From: Sulfitobacter sp. THAF37
Lineage (GTDB): Bacteria; Pseudomonadota; Alphaproteobacteria; Rhodobacterales; Rhodobacteraceae
Assembly: GCF_009363555.1 (NCBI RefSeq)
Contig: NZ_CP045372.1
Coordinates: forward strand, 2,429,501-2,493,500
Direction of reading: 5' to 3'
DNA length: 64,000 bases
Shown: positions 35,227 through 44,561 of the stretch, in pieces
Layout of the letters: each line of letters starts with the position of its first letter
Numbering within the stretch: the stretch's first letter is position 1
The notes under the pieces: model-generated
What the model was told of the DNA's origin: nothing
Databases searched by the model: none
What the model saw: the letters and a program-made list of their open reading frames with translations, nothing else
Position numbers and translations under genes: made by a program

Positions 35227-35256
35227 TTGACTCCCCAAATACATGCTTCATATCTT
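35227..35256 (+). promoter_or_regulatory. Sigma-70-like promoter of the TAXI-TRAP operon
   Basis: TTGACT (35227-35232), an 18-base spacer and TATCTT (35251-35256) lie about 108 bases upstream of the TAXI binding-protein ATG. Five of six and four of six positions match consensus. This is the only good promoter-like pair in the 200-base gap. Confidence 0.4.
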
Positions 35257-35364
35257 GTTCCGTAGGGCGGAACTCGATTTCGCACTCGGGAGGAACCATC
35301 TACGAACAGGGCGTATTCGAGACCGAACAACACGCCGGACGCTATCACTTTTGGGGAGGAATAC

Positions 35365-36501
35365 ATGAACTATATCACATCAACCATTGCGGCGCTGGGC
35401 CTGACGGCCGGCATGGCCGCCGCGCAGGAGCTGGACCTGCCCAGCCAGATGAGCTGGACAGCCTACGATACCGGGTCTGCCGGGTACAACCAGGCCGTCG
35501 CCATCGGTGCCGCGTTGCAGGATGCCGCCGGGGTGAACCTGCGGGTCTTGCCGGGCAAGAACGACGTTTCGCGCACCGAACCGCTGCGTCAGGGACGGGT
35601 GGAATTCTCGGCGACTGGCGTGGGCGGCAGCTTCATGGCGCAGGAAGGTGTCTTTGACTTCGGTGCCGAAAACTGGGGCCCGCAGCCGATCCGCGTGCTG
35701 ATGGCGAACAACGGTGGCGCGATCAACCTTGCCGTCGGCGTGGCCGGCGACCTGGGGATCGAGGAATTCTCCGACCTCAAGGGCAAGCGCGTGGCCTATA
35801 TCGTCGGCGCGCCGGCGCTGAACGTGAATACCGAGGCCTACCTGGCCTACGGCGGGCTGACCTGGGACGATGTGGAGCGGGTCGATTTCGGCGGCTTCGG
35901 CGCCAGCTGGACCGGCCTGATCGAAGGGCAGGTGGATGCCGCCTTTGCCTCCACCAACTCGGGCAAGGCCTACGAGGCCGAAGCGGGCCCGCGCGGTCTG
36001 TTCTGGCCCCCCATCGACCCGGAAAACACCGAAGCTCTGGACCGCATGACCGCCATCGCGCCGTTCTTTACCCCCAACAAGGCCGTGGTGGGTGCGACGA
36101 TTGACGGCACCGACGGGTATCAGGGCGCGGGCTATGCCTATCCGGTTCTGACCGCCATCGAATCGACCGATGCGGATCTGGTCTACAACATGACCAAGGC
36201 GATGGTGGAGCTGTTTCCGCAGTACGACGGCAAGGCCCCCGGCATCGGCGGCTGGGCGCTTGACAAGCAGGACATGGAATGGGTCGTTCCCTACCACGAA
36301 GGCGCCATCCGCTATTTCGAGGAGCAGGGCGTCTGGAACGAAGAAGCACAGGCGCACAACGATAACCTGATCGCGCGCCAGGAAGCTCTCGCCGCGGCCT
36401 GGGAAGAAACCAAGGCCGCCAGCCCCGACGACTGGGAAGCGGCATGGTCCGAAGCCCGCCGCAAGGCCCTGCAGGACGGCGGCTTCGACGTCGTCTTTTG
36501 A
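35365..36501 (+). CDS. TAXI-family TRAP transporter solute-binding protein
   Basis: A 378-residue periplasmic binding protein with a cleavable signal (residues 1-21, AGMAAAQEL) and TAXI features: SWTAYDTGSAGYNQAVAIGAALQDAAG near the start and VAYIVGAPALNVNTEAYLAYGGLTWDDVERVDFGG in the middle. GGGAGGA before ATG supports the start. TAXI proteins bind varied ligands and work with a fused TRAP permease, which follows 82 bases later after a hairpin. The ligand is unidentified. Confidence 0.92.
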   Translation: MNYITSTIAALGLTAGMAAAQELDLPSQMSWTAYDTGSAGYNQAVAIGAALQDAAGVNLRVLPGKNDVSRTEPLRQGRVEFSATGVGGSFMAQEGVFDFGAENWGPQPIRVLMANNGGAINLAVGVAGDLGIEEFSDLKGKRVAYIVGAPALNVNTEAYLAYGGLTWDDVERVDFGGFGASWTGLIEGQVDAAFASTNSGKAYEAEAGPRGLFWPPIDPENTEALDRMTAIAPFFTPNKAVVGATIDGTDGYQGAGYAYPVLTAIESTDADLVYNMTKAMVELFPQYDGKAPGIGGWALDKQDMEWVVPYHEGAIRYFEEQGVWNEEAQAHNDNLIARQEALAAAWEETKAASPDDWEAAWSEARRKALQDGGFDVVF

Positions 36502-36521
36502 TCCTCGCGATATCTGAAGGG

Positions 36522-36547
36522 ACCGGCCGGCGTTTTCGTCGGCCGGT
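36522..36547 (+). terminator. Intercistronic hairpin after the TAXI binding-protein gene
   Basis: A perfect eight-base stem ACCGGCCG / CGGCCGGT with loop GCGTTTTCGT lies 20 bases after the stop, followed only by TTG. As with tctC, it probably limits read-through to the permease or protects the upstream mRNA. Confidence 0.5.
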
Positions 36548-36583
36548 TTGCACTTTGTCGCCCTAATTGACACGAGCAGATCC

Positions 36584-38575
36584 ATGACCCAGCAGAACAA
36601 GAACACCTCCGGCAAACAGGTCGAAGAGGTCGCCATCGACGGGGAAACCCCGGCAGAGCGCATCACCGGGCCCGCGCGCTGGGTGGTCATCATCGGCACG
36701 CTGCTGTCGCTGGTGCTGGTGGTCAATCAGCTGTTCAACACCCAGCTTTTCGGACTGGTGCTGATCGAGGGGCGCTATCTTTATCTGCTGGGCGGCATTT
36801 TCCTGGCTCTGACCTTTCTCATCTTCCAGATGCGGGGCGGCAAGGGCGGGGTGCCCTCCTTGCTGGACTGGGCATTGTTCGCCCTGTCGCTTGCCTGCAC
36901 CTGGTATCTGACGCAGACCGCACAGGCCAACCTGTCGCAGGGCTGGGAATACGCCGCGCCCGAGACGGCGCAATATGTCTCGGTCGTCTTCTTCTTTCTG
37001 ATCCTTGAGGCGACGCGCCGCGCGGGCGGGTTGATCCTGTTTCTGATCGTGACGCTTTTTGCGTTCTACCCCACCTTTGCGGGGCATGTGCCGGACCCGT
37101 TCTCAGGGTTTCAGAGCACCTTCATGCAAACGGTGCCCTATCACATCTATTCGGCCGAAAGCTCTTTCGGCATCCCGATGAAGGCCTTCGGCGGCGTCGT
37201 CATCGGCTTCATCCTGTTCGGGGCGGTGCTGCAACGTACCGGCGGCGGGCAGTTCTTCAACGATCTCGCGCTGGGGATGGTCGGCGGCTACCGGGGCGGT
37301 GCCGCCAAGGTGTCGATCTTTGCCAGCGGCTTCATGGGGTCGATGTCGGGCTCTGTCATCTCCAACGTGCTTACCACCGGCGCGGTGTCGATCCCGGCCA
37401 TGCGCCGCACCGGTTTCTCGGCCAAGACCGCCGCCGCGACCGAAGCCTGCGCATCGACCGGCGGGGTCTTGATGCCGCCCATCATGGGCGCCACCGCTTT
37501 CGTGATGGCGTCGTTCCTGTCGCGCCCCTATGTGGAGATCGCCCTGGCCGCCGCGATCCCCAGTATCCTCTATTACTGGAGCCTGTTCGCCCAGATCGAC
37601 GCCTACTCCGCCAAGCGGGGCCTGCGGGGCCTGCCCAAGCCGGACCTGCCGCGCCTCAAGGAGGTGATGAAGGAGGGCTGGCCCTACATCTTTGTCTTCG
37701 CGCTGCTGCTCTACATGATGATCGTCCTGCGTCAGGAATCTTCGGCCCCGTTCTATGCCACGGCGCTGTTGCTGGTGGTGAACCAGTTCCGCGCGCGGTT
37801 CCGGCTGAACGGTCAGCGGCTGGGGAACATGATCGTCGGCGTCGGGATGGGACTGGCAGAGCTGACGGCGATCCTGCTGGGTGTCGGCCTGATCGTCGGC
37901 TCTTTCTCGGCCACCGGGCTGGCGGGCACGCTGGTCAACGAATTGGTGTTCCTGGCCGGGGACAACACCCTTGTCCTGCTGCTGATGGGCGCGCTGACCG
38001 CCTTTGTCTTCGGCATGGGGATGACGGTGACGGCCTGCTACATCTTCCTTGCCGTGGTGCTGGCCCCCGCGCTTGAGGCGGGCGGGCTGAACCAGCTCGC
38101 CGTGCATCTCTTCATCCTCTACTGGGGCATGGTCAGCTATATCACGCCGCCCGTGGCGCTGGGGGCTTTCGCCGCCTCCACGATGGCGGGGTCCAAGGCG
38201 ATTGCGACCGGGTTCGAGGCGATGCGCCTCGGTGGAGTGATCTACATCGCGCCGTTCTTCTTCGTGCTCAATCCCGCGCTGATCGGCCAGGCGCCAGCCT
38301 GGGAAGTCGCGGTGGCACTGACCTGTGCGCTGATCGGCGTCGGGCTGATCTCGGCCGCGCTGCAGGGCTATGTCAGCCTGATCGGGCCGGTGAAAGGCAC
38401 GTTCGAGCTGCCGCTGCGGGTGCTTTTGTTCATCGGCGGCGTCCTGATCGCCAAACCGCACACCGACCTTCTGAACTGGGGCTACAGCCTTTCCTTTGTC
38501 GTCGGCGCAGCCTTCTGTGTGCTGCCGATCCTGTCGGCATGGCGGGCGAGGGCATCCGAAACAACACCAGCCTGA
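36584..38575 (+). CDS. TRAP transporter fused permease (TAXI type, 4TM + DctM)
   Basis: A 663-residue polytopic protein. A short cytoplasmic N-terminus is followed by about four helices (small subunit-like) and then a DctM-like region with repeated motifs such as GFMGSMSGSVISNVLTTGAVSIPAMRRTGFSAKTAAATEACASTGGVLMPPIMGATAFV. The fusion of both membrane subunits is characteristic of TAXI-TRAP systems. The second half retains GMGMTVTACYIFLAVVLAPAL and SYITPPVALGAFAASTMAG. Only weak ribosome-site sequence precedes ATG 36584. Confidence 0.93.
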   Translation: MTQQNKNTSGKQVEEVAIDGETPAERITGPARWVVIIGTLLSLVLVVNQLFNTQLFGLVLIEGRYLYLLGGIFLALTFLIFQMRGGKGGVPSLLDWALFALSLACTWYLTQTAQANLSQGWEYAAPETAQYVSVVFFFLILEATRRAGGLILFLIVTLFAFYPTFAGHVPDPFSGFQSTFMQTVPYHIYSAESSFGIPMKAFGGVVIGFILFGAVLQRTGGGQFFNDLALGMVGGYRGGAAKVSIFASGFMGSMSGSVISNVLTTGAVSIPAMRRTGFSAKTAAATEACASTGGVLMPPIMGATAFVMASFLSRPYVEIALAAAIPSILYYWSLFAQIDAYSAKRGLRGLPKPDLPRLKEVMKEGWPYIFVFALLLYMMIVLRQESSAPFYATALLLVVNQFRARFRLNGQRLGNMIVGVGMGLAELTAILLGVGLIVGSFSATGLAGTLVNELVFLAGDNTLVLLLMGALTAFVFGMGMTVTACYIFLAVVLAPALEAGGLNQLAVHLFILYWGMVSYITPPVALGAFAASTMAGSKAIATGFEAMRLGGVIYIAPFFFVLNPALIGQAPAWEVAVALTCALIGVGLISAALQGYVSLIGPVKGTFELPLRVLLFIGGVLIAKPHTDLLNWGYSLSFVVGAAFCVLPILSAWRARASETTPA

Positions 38576-38580
38576 TCACC

Positions 38581-40155
38581 ATGATTGCCATAGACCCACC
38601 CTTCGGGGATACGCCCCCCACAGAGACCATCGTCGCGCGCATCCGTGCCAATGCCGCGGCCCATCCCGACCGCGAGGCGCTGGTGTGCGAGGACCGTCGG
38701 CTCAGCTGGGGGGACTTCGACGCCGACATCAACCGCGTGGCCAACCTGCTGCTGAATATCGGGCTGCAAAAAGGGGACAACGTGGCGATCCTGTCGCCGA
38801 ACTCGATCCCCTACGCCACGCTTTTCATGGGCATCCTGCGGGCCGGGGGGTGCGTCACGCCGCTGTCGTCGATGGCCTCTGCCGAGGCGCTGGAGAAGAT
38901 GCTGGCGGACTGCGGGGCGAGGGCAATCTTTGTCGCGGAAGCCTACCGCGACCTGCTGGACGGGTTCCTGCACCAGATGGACATCAACCGCTTCGCGCTC
39001 GACTTCGACGCCGACGGCTATGACAGCTACGACGCGGCGCTCGCATCGGCAGAAGCCGTCGACCCGATGGTGCCCATCGCGATGAAGGACGCGTTCAACC
39101 TGATCTATTCCTCGGGCACCACCGGGACGCCCAAGGGGATCCTGCACAACCACGAGATGCGGGCGGCGCAGATGGACCGCGTGTCTCCGAACGGTTACGA
39201 CGCGGGGGCGCGGACGTTGCTGTCCACGCCGCTCTATTCCAATACCACCATCGTCTCTTTCGTACCGACGCTGTTCGGCGGCTCGACCGTCTTCCTGATG
39301 CCGAAGTTCGACGCCCGCGGTTATCTGGAAATTGCCGAACGCGAGCGGATCACCCATACCATGCTGGTCCCGGTGCAGTACAAGCGCATCATGGATGTGC
39401 CCGACTTCGACAGCTTCGACCTCTCGTCGATGACGATGAAATTCTCGACCTCCGCCCCGCTGCGGGCGGATGTGAAACGCGACGTGCTGGCGCGCTTTCC
39501 GGGCAAGCTGATGGAATACTACGGGCTGACCGAGGGGGGCGGCGTCACCGTGCTGGTGGCCGATGAACACCCCGACAAGCTGCACACCGTCGGCAAAGCC
39601 GCGCCGGGAAATGAAATCCGCCTGATCGACGGGCAGGGCCACGAGGTCGCGCCGGGGCAGGTGGGTGAAATCTGCGGGCGCGGCCCCACCATGATGGCAG
39701 GATACTTTGGCCGCGACGACCTGACGGCGGATACGATCTGGCGTGACGACAAGGGGCAGGTGTTCTTCCGCTCGGGCGACATGGGATACCTGGACGAAGA
39801 CGGCTTTCTGGTGCTGTCCGACCGCAAGAAGGACATGATCATCTCGGGCGGGCTGAACATCTATGCCAACGACCTGGAACTGGTGCTGCTGGACGACCCG
39901 GACGTGACCGATGCCGCCGTGATCGGCGTGCCCTCGGACGCCTGGGGTGAAACGCCGCTGGGCCTCGTGGTGCTGCGCAAGGGCGCGGCGCGCGACGGCA
40001 AGGACATTCTGGCGCGGGCCAACGGCAAGCTGGGCAAGAGCCAGCGCCTGTCGGCAGTGGAATTGCGCGAGAGCCTGCCGCGCAGCACAATCGGCAAGAT
40101 ATTGAAGAAGGATCTACGCGCGCCCTATTGGGCGGCTGAAAGGAAAGAGACGTGA
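38581..40155 (+). CDS. Acyl-CoA synthetase (AMP-dependent, FadD/aryl-CoA ligase type)
   Basis: A 524-residue adenylate-forming enzyme. Motif order is complete: LIYSSGTTGTPKGILHNH (P-loop), EYYGLTEGGGV, SGDMGYLDEDGFLVLSDRKKDMIISGG, and the C-terminal catalytic Lys in PRSTIGKILKKDLR. ATG 38581 lies five bases after the permease stop; an in-frame ATG at 38539 overlaps the permease. Neither start has a strong ribosome site. It activates a carboxylic acid, presumably one brought in by the TAXI-TRAP system. The substrate is not predictable. Confidence 0.9.
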   Translation: MIAIDPPFGDTPPTETIVARIRANAAAHPDREALVCEDRRLSWGDFDADINRVANLLLNIGLQKGDNVAILSPNSIPYATLFMGILRAGGCVTPLSSMASAEALEKMLADCGARAIFVAEAYRDLLDGFLHQMDINRFALDFDADGYDSYDAALASAEAVDPMVPIAMKDAFNLIYSSGTTGTPKGILHNHEMRAAQMDRVSPNGYDAGARTLLSTPLYSNTTIVSFVPTLFGGSTVFLMPKFDARGYLEIAERERITHTMLVPVQYKRIMDVPDFDSFDLSSMTMKFSTSAPLRADVKRDVLARFPGKLMEYYGLTEGGGVTVLVADEHPDKLHTVGKAAPGNEIRLIDGQGHEVAPGQVGEICGRGPTMMAGYFGRDDLTADTIWRDDKGQVFFRSGDMGYLDEDGFLVLSDRKKDMIISGGLNIYANDLELVLLDDPDVTDAAVIGVPSDAWGETPLGLVVLRKGAARDGKDILARANGKLGKSQRLSAVELRESLPRSTIGKILKKDLRAPYWAAERKET

Positions 40156-41711
40156 AAGACGAACAGATGAACGGCGCGGAAAGCCTGGTCCAGACCCTGC
40201 TGGCCAACGAGGTGGAGGTCTGCTTCACCAACCCCGGCACCTCGGAAATGCATTTTGTCGCGGCATTGGATCATATTGCCGGCATGCGCTCTGTCCTCGC
40301 CCTGCAGGAAGGGGTCGCGACCGGTGCTGCGGACGGCTATTTCCGAATGGCACGCAAACCCGCCTCGACCCTGCTGCACCTGGGGCCGGGGCTGGCCAAC
40401 GGCCTGTCCAACCTGCACAACGCGAAAAAGGCGGGGTCGGGCGTGGTCAACATCGTCGGGGAACATGCCGCAAGCCACATCGAACTGGACGCCCCGCTGA
40501 CGTCCGACATCGAAGGGATCGCTGGCCCCGTCTCGCATTGGGTGCGCACCTCGCCCTCCGCCGGTACGGTCGGCAAGGACGCCGCGGAAGCGGTTCAGGC
40601 GGCGATGACCGCACCGGGGCAGATCGCAACCCTGATCCTGCCCAGCGACACCGCCTGGGACATGGGCGGCACCCCCGGGGAGACGCTGAAGGCGCCGTCG
40701 CCCGAGGCCTACGACGCCAGTGTGCTCGACACTGCCGCCGCCGCACTGGACGGGCCCGAAACCCTGCTGCTGCTGGGCGGCACGGCACTGACCGAAGAGA
40801 ACCTGGAAATCGCCGGACGCATCGCGGCCAAGACCGGATGCGCGCTGCTAGCCGAATGGGCCAATGCCCGAATGGAGCGCGGCGCAGGCCGCGTCGCCGT
40901 GGAACGGGTGCCGTACCCCATCGACATCGCGCTGAAGGTGCTGGAGCCGTTCAAGCGGATCGTGCTAGTCGGCGCGCGCGCGCCCATCGGCTTCTTCGCC
41001 TATCCCGGCAAGCCCGCCGTGCTGACCCGCGAGGGGGCCGAGATCACGGCGCTGGCCCATGCAGGTGCCGATCTGGGCACGGCGCTGACGGACCTCTGCG
41101 CGTCCATCGGCGCGCAGGACACCGATCCTGCGCAGGTGGCCGAACCGGATGTGTCCGATGCGCCCGAAGGCCGGATCGACCTCGACAAACTTGCCGTCTG
41201 CATCGCCCGCGCCATCCCGAAGGACGGGATCGTGGTGGACGAATCCGTCACCACCGGGCGGGCGTTCTCACCCGCCACCAGGGGGGCCGCGCCGCATACC
41301 TGGCTCAACAATTGCGGCGGCTCGATCGGCTATGGCTTGCCCACCGCGATCGGGGCCGCCGTCGCCTGCCCGGACCGGCGGGTGCTGGCGCTGGTCGGCG
41401 ACGGGTCCGCGATGTACACAGTACAGGCGCTCTGGACCATGGCGCGCGAAGGGCTGAACGTCACGGCGCTGATCTTTGCCAACCGCAGCTACAAGATCCT
41501 GCGCGGCGAACTGACCAACGTGGGCGTCGGCAACCCAGGCCCCCGCGCCATCGACATGCTCAGCCTGGATCGCCCGGCGCTGGACTGGGTGCAGATGTCA
41601 CATTCCATGGGCGTGGACGCGGTGCGCGTGACCGAATGCGAAGAGCTGGAGGCCGCGCTGGCCGACGGTCTGACCCGCGACGGCCCGAGCCTGATCGAAA
41701 TCATGCTCTGA
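40152..41711 (+). CDS. Thiamine-diphosphate enzyme (acetolactate synthase/benzoylformate decarboxylase-like)
   Basis: A 519-residue ThDP-dependent enzyme, starting at GTG in a GTGA overlap with the synthetase gene (ATG 40167 is an alternative). The cofactor-activating Glu lies in LALQEGVATGAADGY, and the ThDP/Mg motif is GDGSAMYTVQALW to NRSY. It is shorter than biosynthetic acetolactate synthases and close in length to benzoylformate decarboxylase. No IlvH-type regulatory subunit follows. Context suggests a catabolic 2-oxo-acid decarboxylase or carboligase rather than branched-chain synthesis. Confidence 0.88.
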   Translation: MKDEQMNGAESLVQTLLANEVEVCFTNPGTSEMHFVAALDHIAGMRSVLALQEGVATGAADGYFRMARKPASTLLHLGPGLANGLSNLHNAKKAGSGVVNIVGEHAASHIELDAPLTSDIEGIAGPVSHWVRTSPSAGTVGKDAAEAVQAAMTAPGQIATLILPSDTAWDMGGTPGETLKAPSPEAYDASVLDTAAAALDGPETLLLLGGTALTEENLEIAGRIAAKTGCALLAEWANARMERGAGRVAVERVPYPIDIALKVLEPFKRIVLVGARAPIGFFAYPGKPAVLTREGAEITALAHAGADLGTALTDLCASIGAQDTDPAQVAEPDVSDAPEGRIDLDKLAVCIARAIPKDGIVVDESVTTGRAFSPATRGAAPHTWLNNCGGSIGYGLPTAIGAAVACPDRRVLALVGDGSAMYTVQALWTMAREGLNVTALIFANRSYKILRGELTNVGVGNPGPRAIDMLSLDRPALDWVQMSHSMGVDAVRVTECEELEAALADGLTRDGPSLIEIML

Positions 41712-41740
41712 AACCGCCCAGACCTCGGGCCGGATGCTGC

Positions 41741-41764
41741 GCGCGGCGGATCGTTTCGCCGCGC
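41741..41764 (+). terminator. GC-rich hairpin after the ThDP enzyme gene
   Basis: GCGCGGCG - GATCGTTT - CGCCGCGC is a perfect eight-base stem 29 bases after the operon's last stop. There is no T-run, so it is a Rho-type or stabilising structure at best. The rest of 41765-41885 shows nothing except an AT-rich patch just before the tRNA. Confidence 0.4.
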
Positions 41765-41885
41765 ACAATCGCGGACCTGCGCGTGCCATCCGGGTTCGAA
41801 GCTTCGCCTGTGGTCGACCGCAACGGACGACATGCCGCCATATCATACAGCGCGGCCATCAGATTTTTGTTTTTGTTTGAAAAAA

Positions 41886-41961
41886 TGGTGCCCCCACACG
41901 GACTCGAACCGCGGACCTACTGATTACAAATCAGTTGCTCTACCAGCTGAGCTATAGGGGC
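41886..41961 (-). tRNA. tRNA-Thr (anticodon UGU)
   Basis: The minus strand folds into a full cloverleaf with encoded 3' CCA. The acceptor stem GCCCCTA pairs with TGGGGGC, the D arm is AGCTCAGCTGGTAGAGC, the anticodon arm CTGATTTGTAATCAG has loop TTTGTAA, and the T arm contains GGTTCGAGTCC. Anticodon TGT reads ACA/ACG threonine codons. A T6 run directly after the CCA on the minus strand can end transcription. No duplicated tRNA end was seen nearby, so there is no sign of use as an integration site here. 41962-42195 holds no gene I can support. Confidence 0.97.
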
Positions 41962-42195
41962 CTTCGCCTGCGGCGATGGCGCTTTGGGGGGATGCCCCGT
42001 CAAGCGTGCGGGTTCTTTAGTGGATCGCGTTTGCCTATGCAAGCGCATCGGTGCGCGTGTGGCGGATTTTTCGTCGGGGGGGCTGAGGCGGCTGCTCAGG
42101 GTTCGGGCGGGGGGCCGCGCGCTCAATTGCAGTTTTACACATCTGCCGTGACGGGATAAGGAAAGGCGAATTTCAAAGAGTGCGAAGAAACCACC

Positions 42196-43071
42196 ATGCA
42201 GCTGATCTTGCATACAGGCGCCCATTACACCGAACAGGACAGGCTGATCAAATCGCTGATGCGCAACAGCGCGCAGCTGCGCGAACGCGGGGTGCTGATT
42301 CCGCCGCCGGGCGGCTATCGCAAACTGATGCGCGACACGTTGAACGCGATGCACCGCGCGCCCGCCGGTCCCGAGGCGCGCGAGGTGCTGCTGGATGTCA
42401 TGCTGCAGGACGACACGGCAGACCGGGTGATCCTGTCGGACCCGAACTTCTTCCGCACGGCGGGGACCGCGATGCGTCAGGGGATGCTCTATCCCGACGC
42501 GGCGGCGCGGATGGGCAACATGGCGGAGCTGTTCCCGGACGACGACCTGGAGATCTTTCTCGCGATCCGCAACCCCGCGGCGCTGCTGCCGGTGCTGCAT
42601 GGCGTTGCGCTGGACAAGTCCGACACCGCATTCTGGGGCGGAAGGGGGCCGTTGGACGTGAAATGGTCCGATACGCTGAACGCCATTCGACAGGCGGCAC
42701 CGCGCATCCCGATCACGGTCTGGTGCAACGAAGACATGCCCCTCATCTGGTCCGAGATCATCCGTGAGATGGCGGGGCTGGAGCATCACGAGAAGATTGC
42801 GGGCGGTTTCGACCTGCTCGCTGCAATCATGAGCAAAGAGGGGATGCAGCGGTTCCGCGCCTACATCGACAGCCATCCCGATATGTCCGAGATGCAAAAG
42901 CGCCGGGTGATTGCGGCCTTTCTGGACAAGTTCGCGCTGGAGGACGAGATCGAGGAAGAGCTGGACATGGAAGGCTGGACCGACGCGCTGGTCGAACAGA
43001 TGACCGACCTCTACGATGAAGATGTGCTGACCATCCAGCGCATTCCCGGCGTCACCGTGGTCACGCCCTAG
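42196..43071 (+). CDS. Conserved hypothetical protein, sulfotransferase-like start
   Basis: A 291-residue soluble protein. The first 20 residues, MQLILHTGAHYTEQDRLIKSL, look like the strand-loop-helix of P-loop sulfotransferases, and EIFLAIRNPAALLPVLHG resembles their 3'-phosphate-binding strand. A complete PAPS motif is not evident. The C-terminal region is acidic (EDEIEEELDMEGWTD). Probably a roseobacter-lineage protein of unknown role. It is convergent with the decarboxylase gene and the two stop codons overlap in a palindromic CTAG. Confidence 0.7.
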   Translation: MQLILHTGAHYTEQDRLIKSLMRNSAQLRERGVLIPPPGGYRKLMRDTLNAMHRAPAGPEAREVLLDVMLQDDTADRVILSDPNFFRTAGTAMRQGMLYPDAAARMGNMAELFPDDDLEIFLAIRNPAALLPVLHGVALDKSDTAFWGGRGPLDVKWSDTLNAIRQAAPRIPITVWCNEDMPLIWSEIIREMAGLEHHEKIAGGFDLLAAIMSKEGMQRFRAYIDSHPDMSEMQKRRVIAAFLDKFALEDEIEEELDMEGWTDALVEQMTDLYDEDVLTIQRIPGVTVVTP

Positions 43072-44492
43072 TCCGGGGCGGCTGTCAGCTCTGCCGCCAC
43101 TTCGCTGATCACGTCAAAGGCCATGTCGACATCCTGTGCCGTCGCGGTAAAGGCCCCGGCCTGGAACCGGATCACCAGCGCGCCGTCCACCCGGGTCTGG
43201 GTCAGGTAGATACGTCCGTCGTCGTTGATCGCGTTCACGAGCCTCTGGTTCAGCGCATCGACCTGCGCAGCACCGGGTGGCGCGAAGCGGAAGGTAAAGA
43301 GCGACAGCATCGGCTGTGTCACGATCTCGAATCCCGGCAGTTTGGCCAGCCTTAGCGCCAGTCCTTCGGCCCATGCGACGTGGTTGCGGATCATGCCGCG
43401 CAGCCCGTCCAGGCCATGCGCGCGGATCAGGAACCACAGTTTCAGCGCGCGAAACCGGCGGCCCAGCGGCACGGACCATTCGGAATAGTTGATGATCCCG
43501 TCCGCGCCATGGGTTTTCAGATACTCGGGCTGGATCGCCAGCGTTTTCACCAGTGTCGCGGGGTCCCGCAGGAAATGGGTGGTGCAGTCGAATTGCGCCC
43601 CCAGCCATTTATGCGGGTTCAGCACCACCGAATCCGCGCGTTCCACCCCCGCCCAGATCGGTTGGAATTCGGGGCAGATCATAGCGGATCCCGCCCAGGC
43701 CGCATCGACGTGGGTATAAAGCCCCTCGGCCTCGGCCACATCCATCACGGCGGCGATGTCGTCGGTCGCCCCCGCGCTGGTGCCGCCGACACAGGCGATG
43801 ATCCCCGCGGGCAGCAACCCTGCGGCCCGGTCGCTGGCAATGGCCGCGCGCAGGGCGTCGGTGTTCATCGCCCGGCTCTGCCCCTCGGTGGGGATACGCA
43901 CAAGGTTCTGCTCGCCAATGCCGCTGATCCAGATGGCCCGGTCGATCGAGGTATGCACCTCGGCCGAGCAGTAGATGCGCAGCGCGGGCTGGCCGCTGAG
44001 GCCCTTGGTATTGCCCGACCAGTCCAGCGCACGTTCGCGCATCGCCAGCACGGCACACAGGGTCGCGGTGCTGGCGCTGTCCTGGATCACGCCGGAGAAC
44101 GCGGCAGGCAGGCCGACGGATTGCCGCATCCAGTCGCACACCCTTGTTTCCAGCTCTGTCGCGGCGGGGGAGGTCTGCCAGAGCATGCATTGCGCCGCGA
44201 TGGCGCTGACGTAGTACTCCGCCAGCACCGACACCGGCGCGGCATTGGCCGGAAAATAGGCGAAGAACCGGGGATGCTGCCAATGGGTCATGCCGGGCAG
44301 GATCGTCTGTTCCAGATCGGCGAGGATGTCATCGACGGGCTCCGCCGTGTCGGGGGGCGACAGGGGCAGTCGGGCCAGCACGTCGCCGGGGCTGCAGCGG
44401 GGCCGCACCGGCCGGTCGCGCAGGTCGCGGTGGTAATCCGCCGCCCATGCGGCCGCATCCGCGCCGCGTTTTCGGAAATCTTCCCAATCCAC
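43068..44492 (-). CDS. Aromatic-L-amino-acid-decarboxylase-like PLP enzyme
   Basis: A 474-residue group II PLP decarboxylase. The opening MDWEDFRKRG, then HWQHPRFFAYFPANAAPVSVLAEYYVSA, HTSIDRAIWISG, HVDAAWAGSAMICPEF and the PLP Lys in VLNPHKWLGAQFDCT fit the family (aromatic amino acid, tyrosine or tryptophan decarboxylases). GTG 44492 is preferred because AGGGG lies seven bases upstream; the longer frame begins with TTG at 44507. It is close to, but opposite in direction to, the tryptophan catabolic operon; a link to tryptophan or kynurenine metabolism is possible, not shown. Confidence 0.88.
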   Translation of the reverse strand: MDWEDFRKRGADAAAWAADYHRDLRDRPVRPRCSPGDVLARLPLSPPDTAEPVDDILADLEQTILPGMTHWQHPRFFAYFPANAAPVSVLAEYYVSAIAAQCMLWQTSPAATELETRVCDWMRQSVGLPAAFSGVIQDSASTATLCAVLAMRERALDWSGNTKGLSGQPALRIYCSAEVHTSIDRAIWISGIGEQNLVRIPTEGQSRAMNTDALRAAIASDRAAGLLPAGIIACVGGTSAGATDDIAAVMDVAEAEGLYTHVDAAWAGSAMICPEFQPIWAGVERADSVVLNPHKWLGAQFDCTTHFLRDPATLVKTLAIQPEYLKTHGADGIINYSEWSVPLGRRFRALKLWFLIRAHGLDGLRGMIRNHVAWAEGLALRLAKLPGFEIVTQPMLSLFTFRFAPPGAAQVDALNQRLVNAINDDGRIYLTQTRVDGALVIRFQAGAFTATAQDVDMAFDVISEVAAELTAAPD

Positions 44493-44561
44493 CGCCTGTC
44501 CCCTCAATCGCTTGTCATGTTAAGTAATGGCTGACCCAAGCCGCGTCAATCGCTTGCCGCA

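Noticed and set aside
40152..41711. Biosynthetic acetolactate synthase (ilvB)
   Set aside because: No ilvH subunit follows, the protein is short for IlvB, and its neighbours are catabolic.
41886..41961. tRNA-Thr as an integration site for a genomic island
   Set aside because: No integrase gene and no repeat of the tRNA 3' end were seen on either side within the window.
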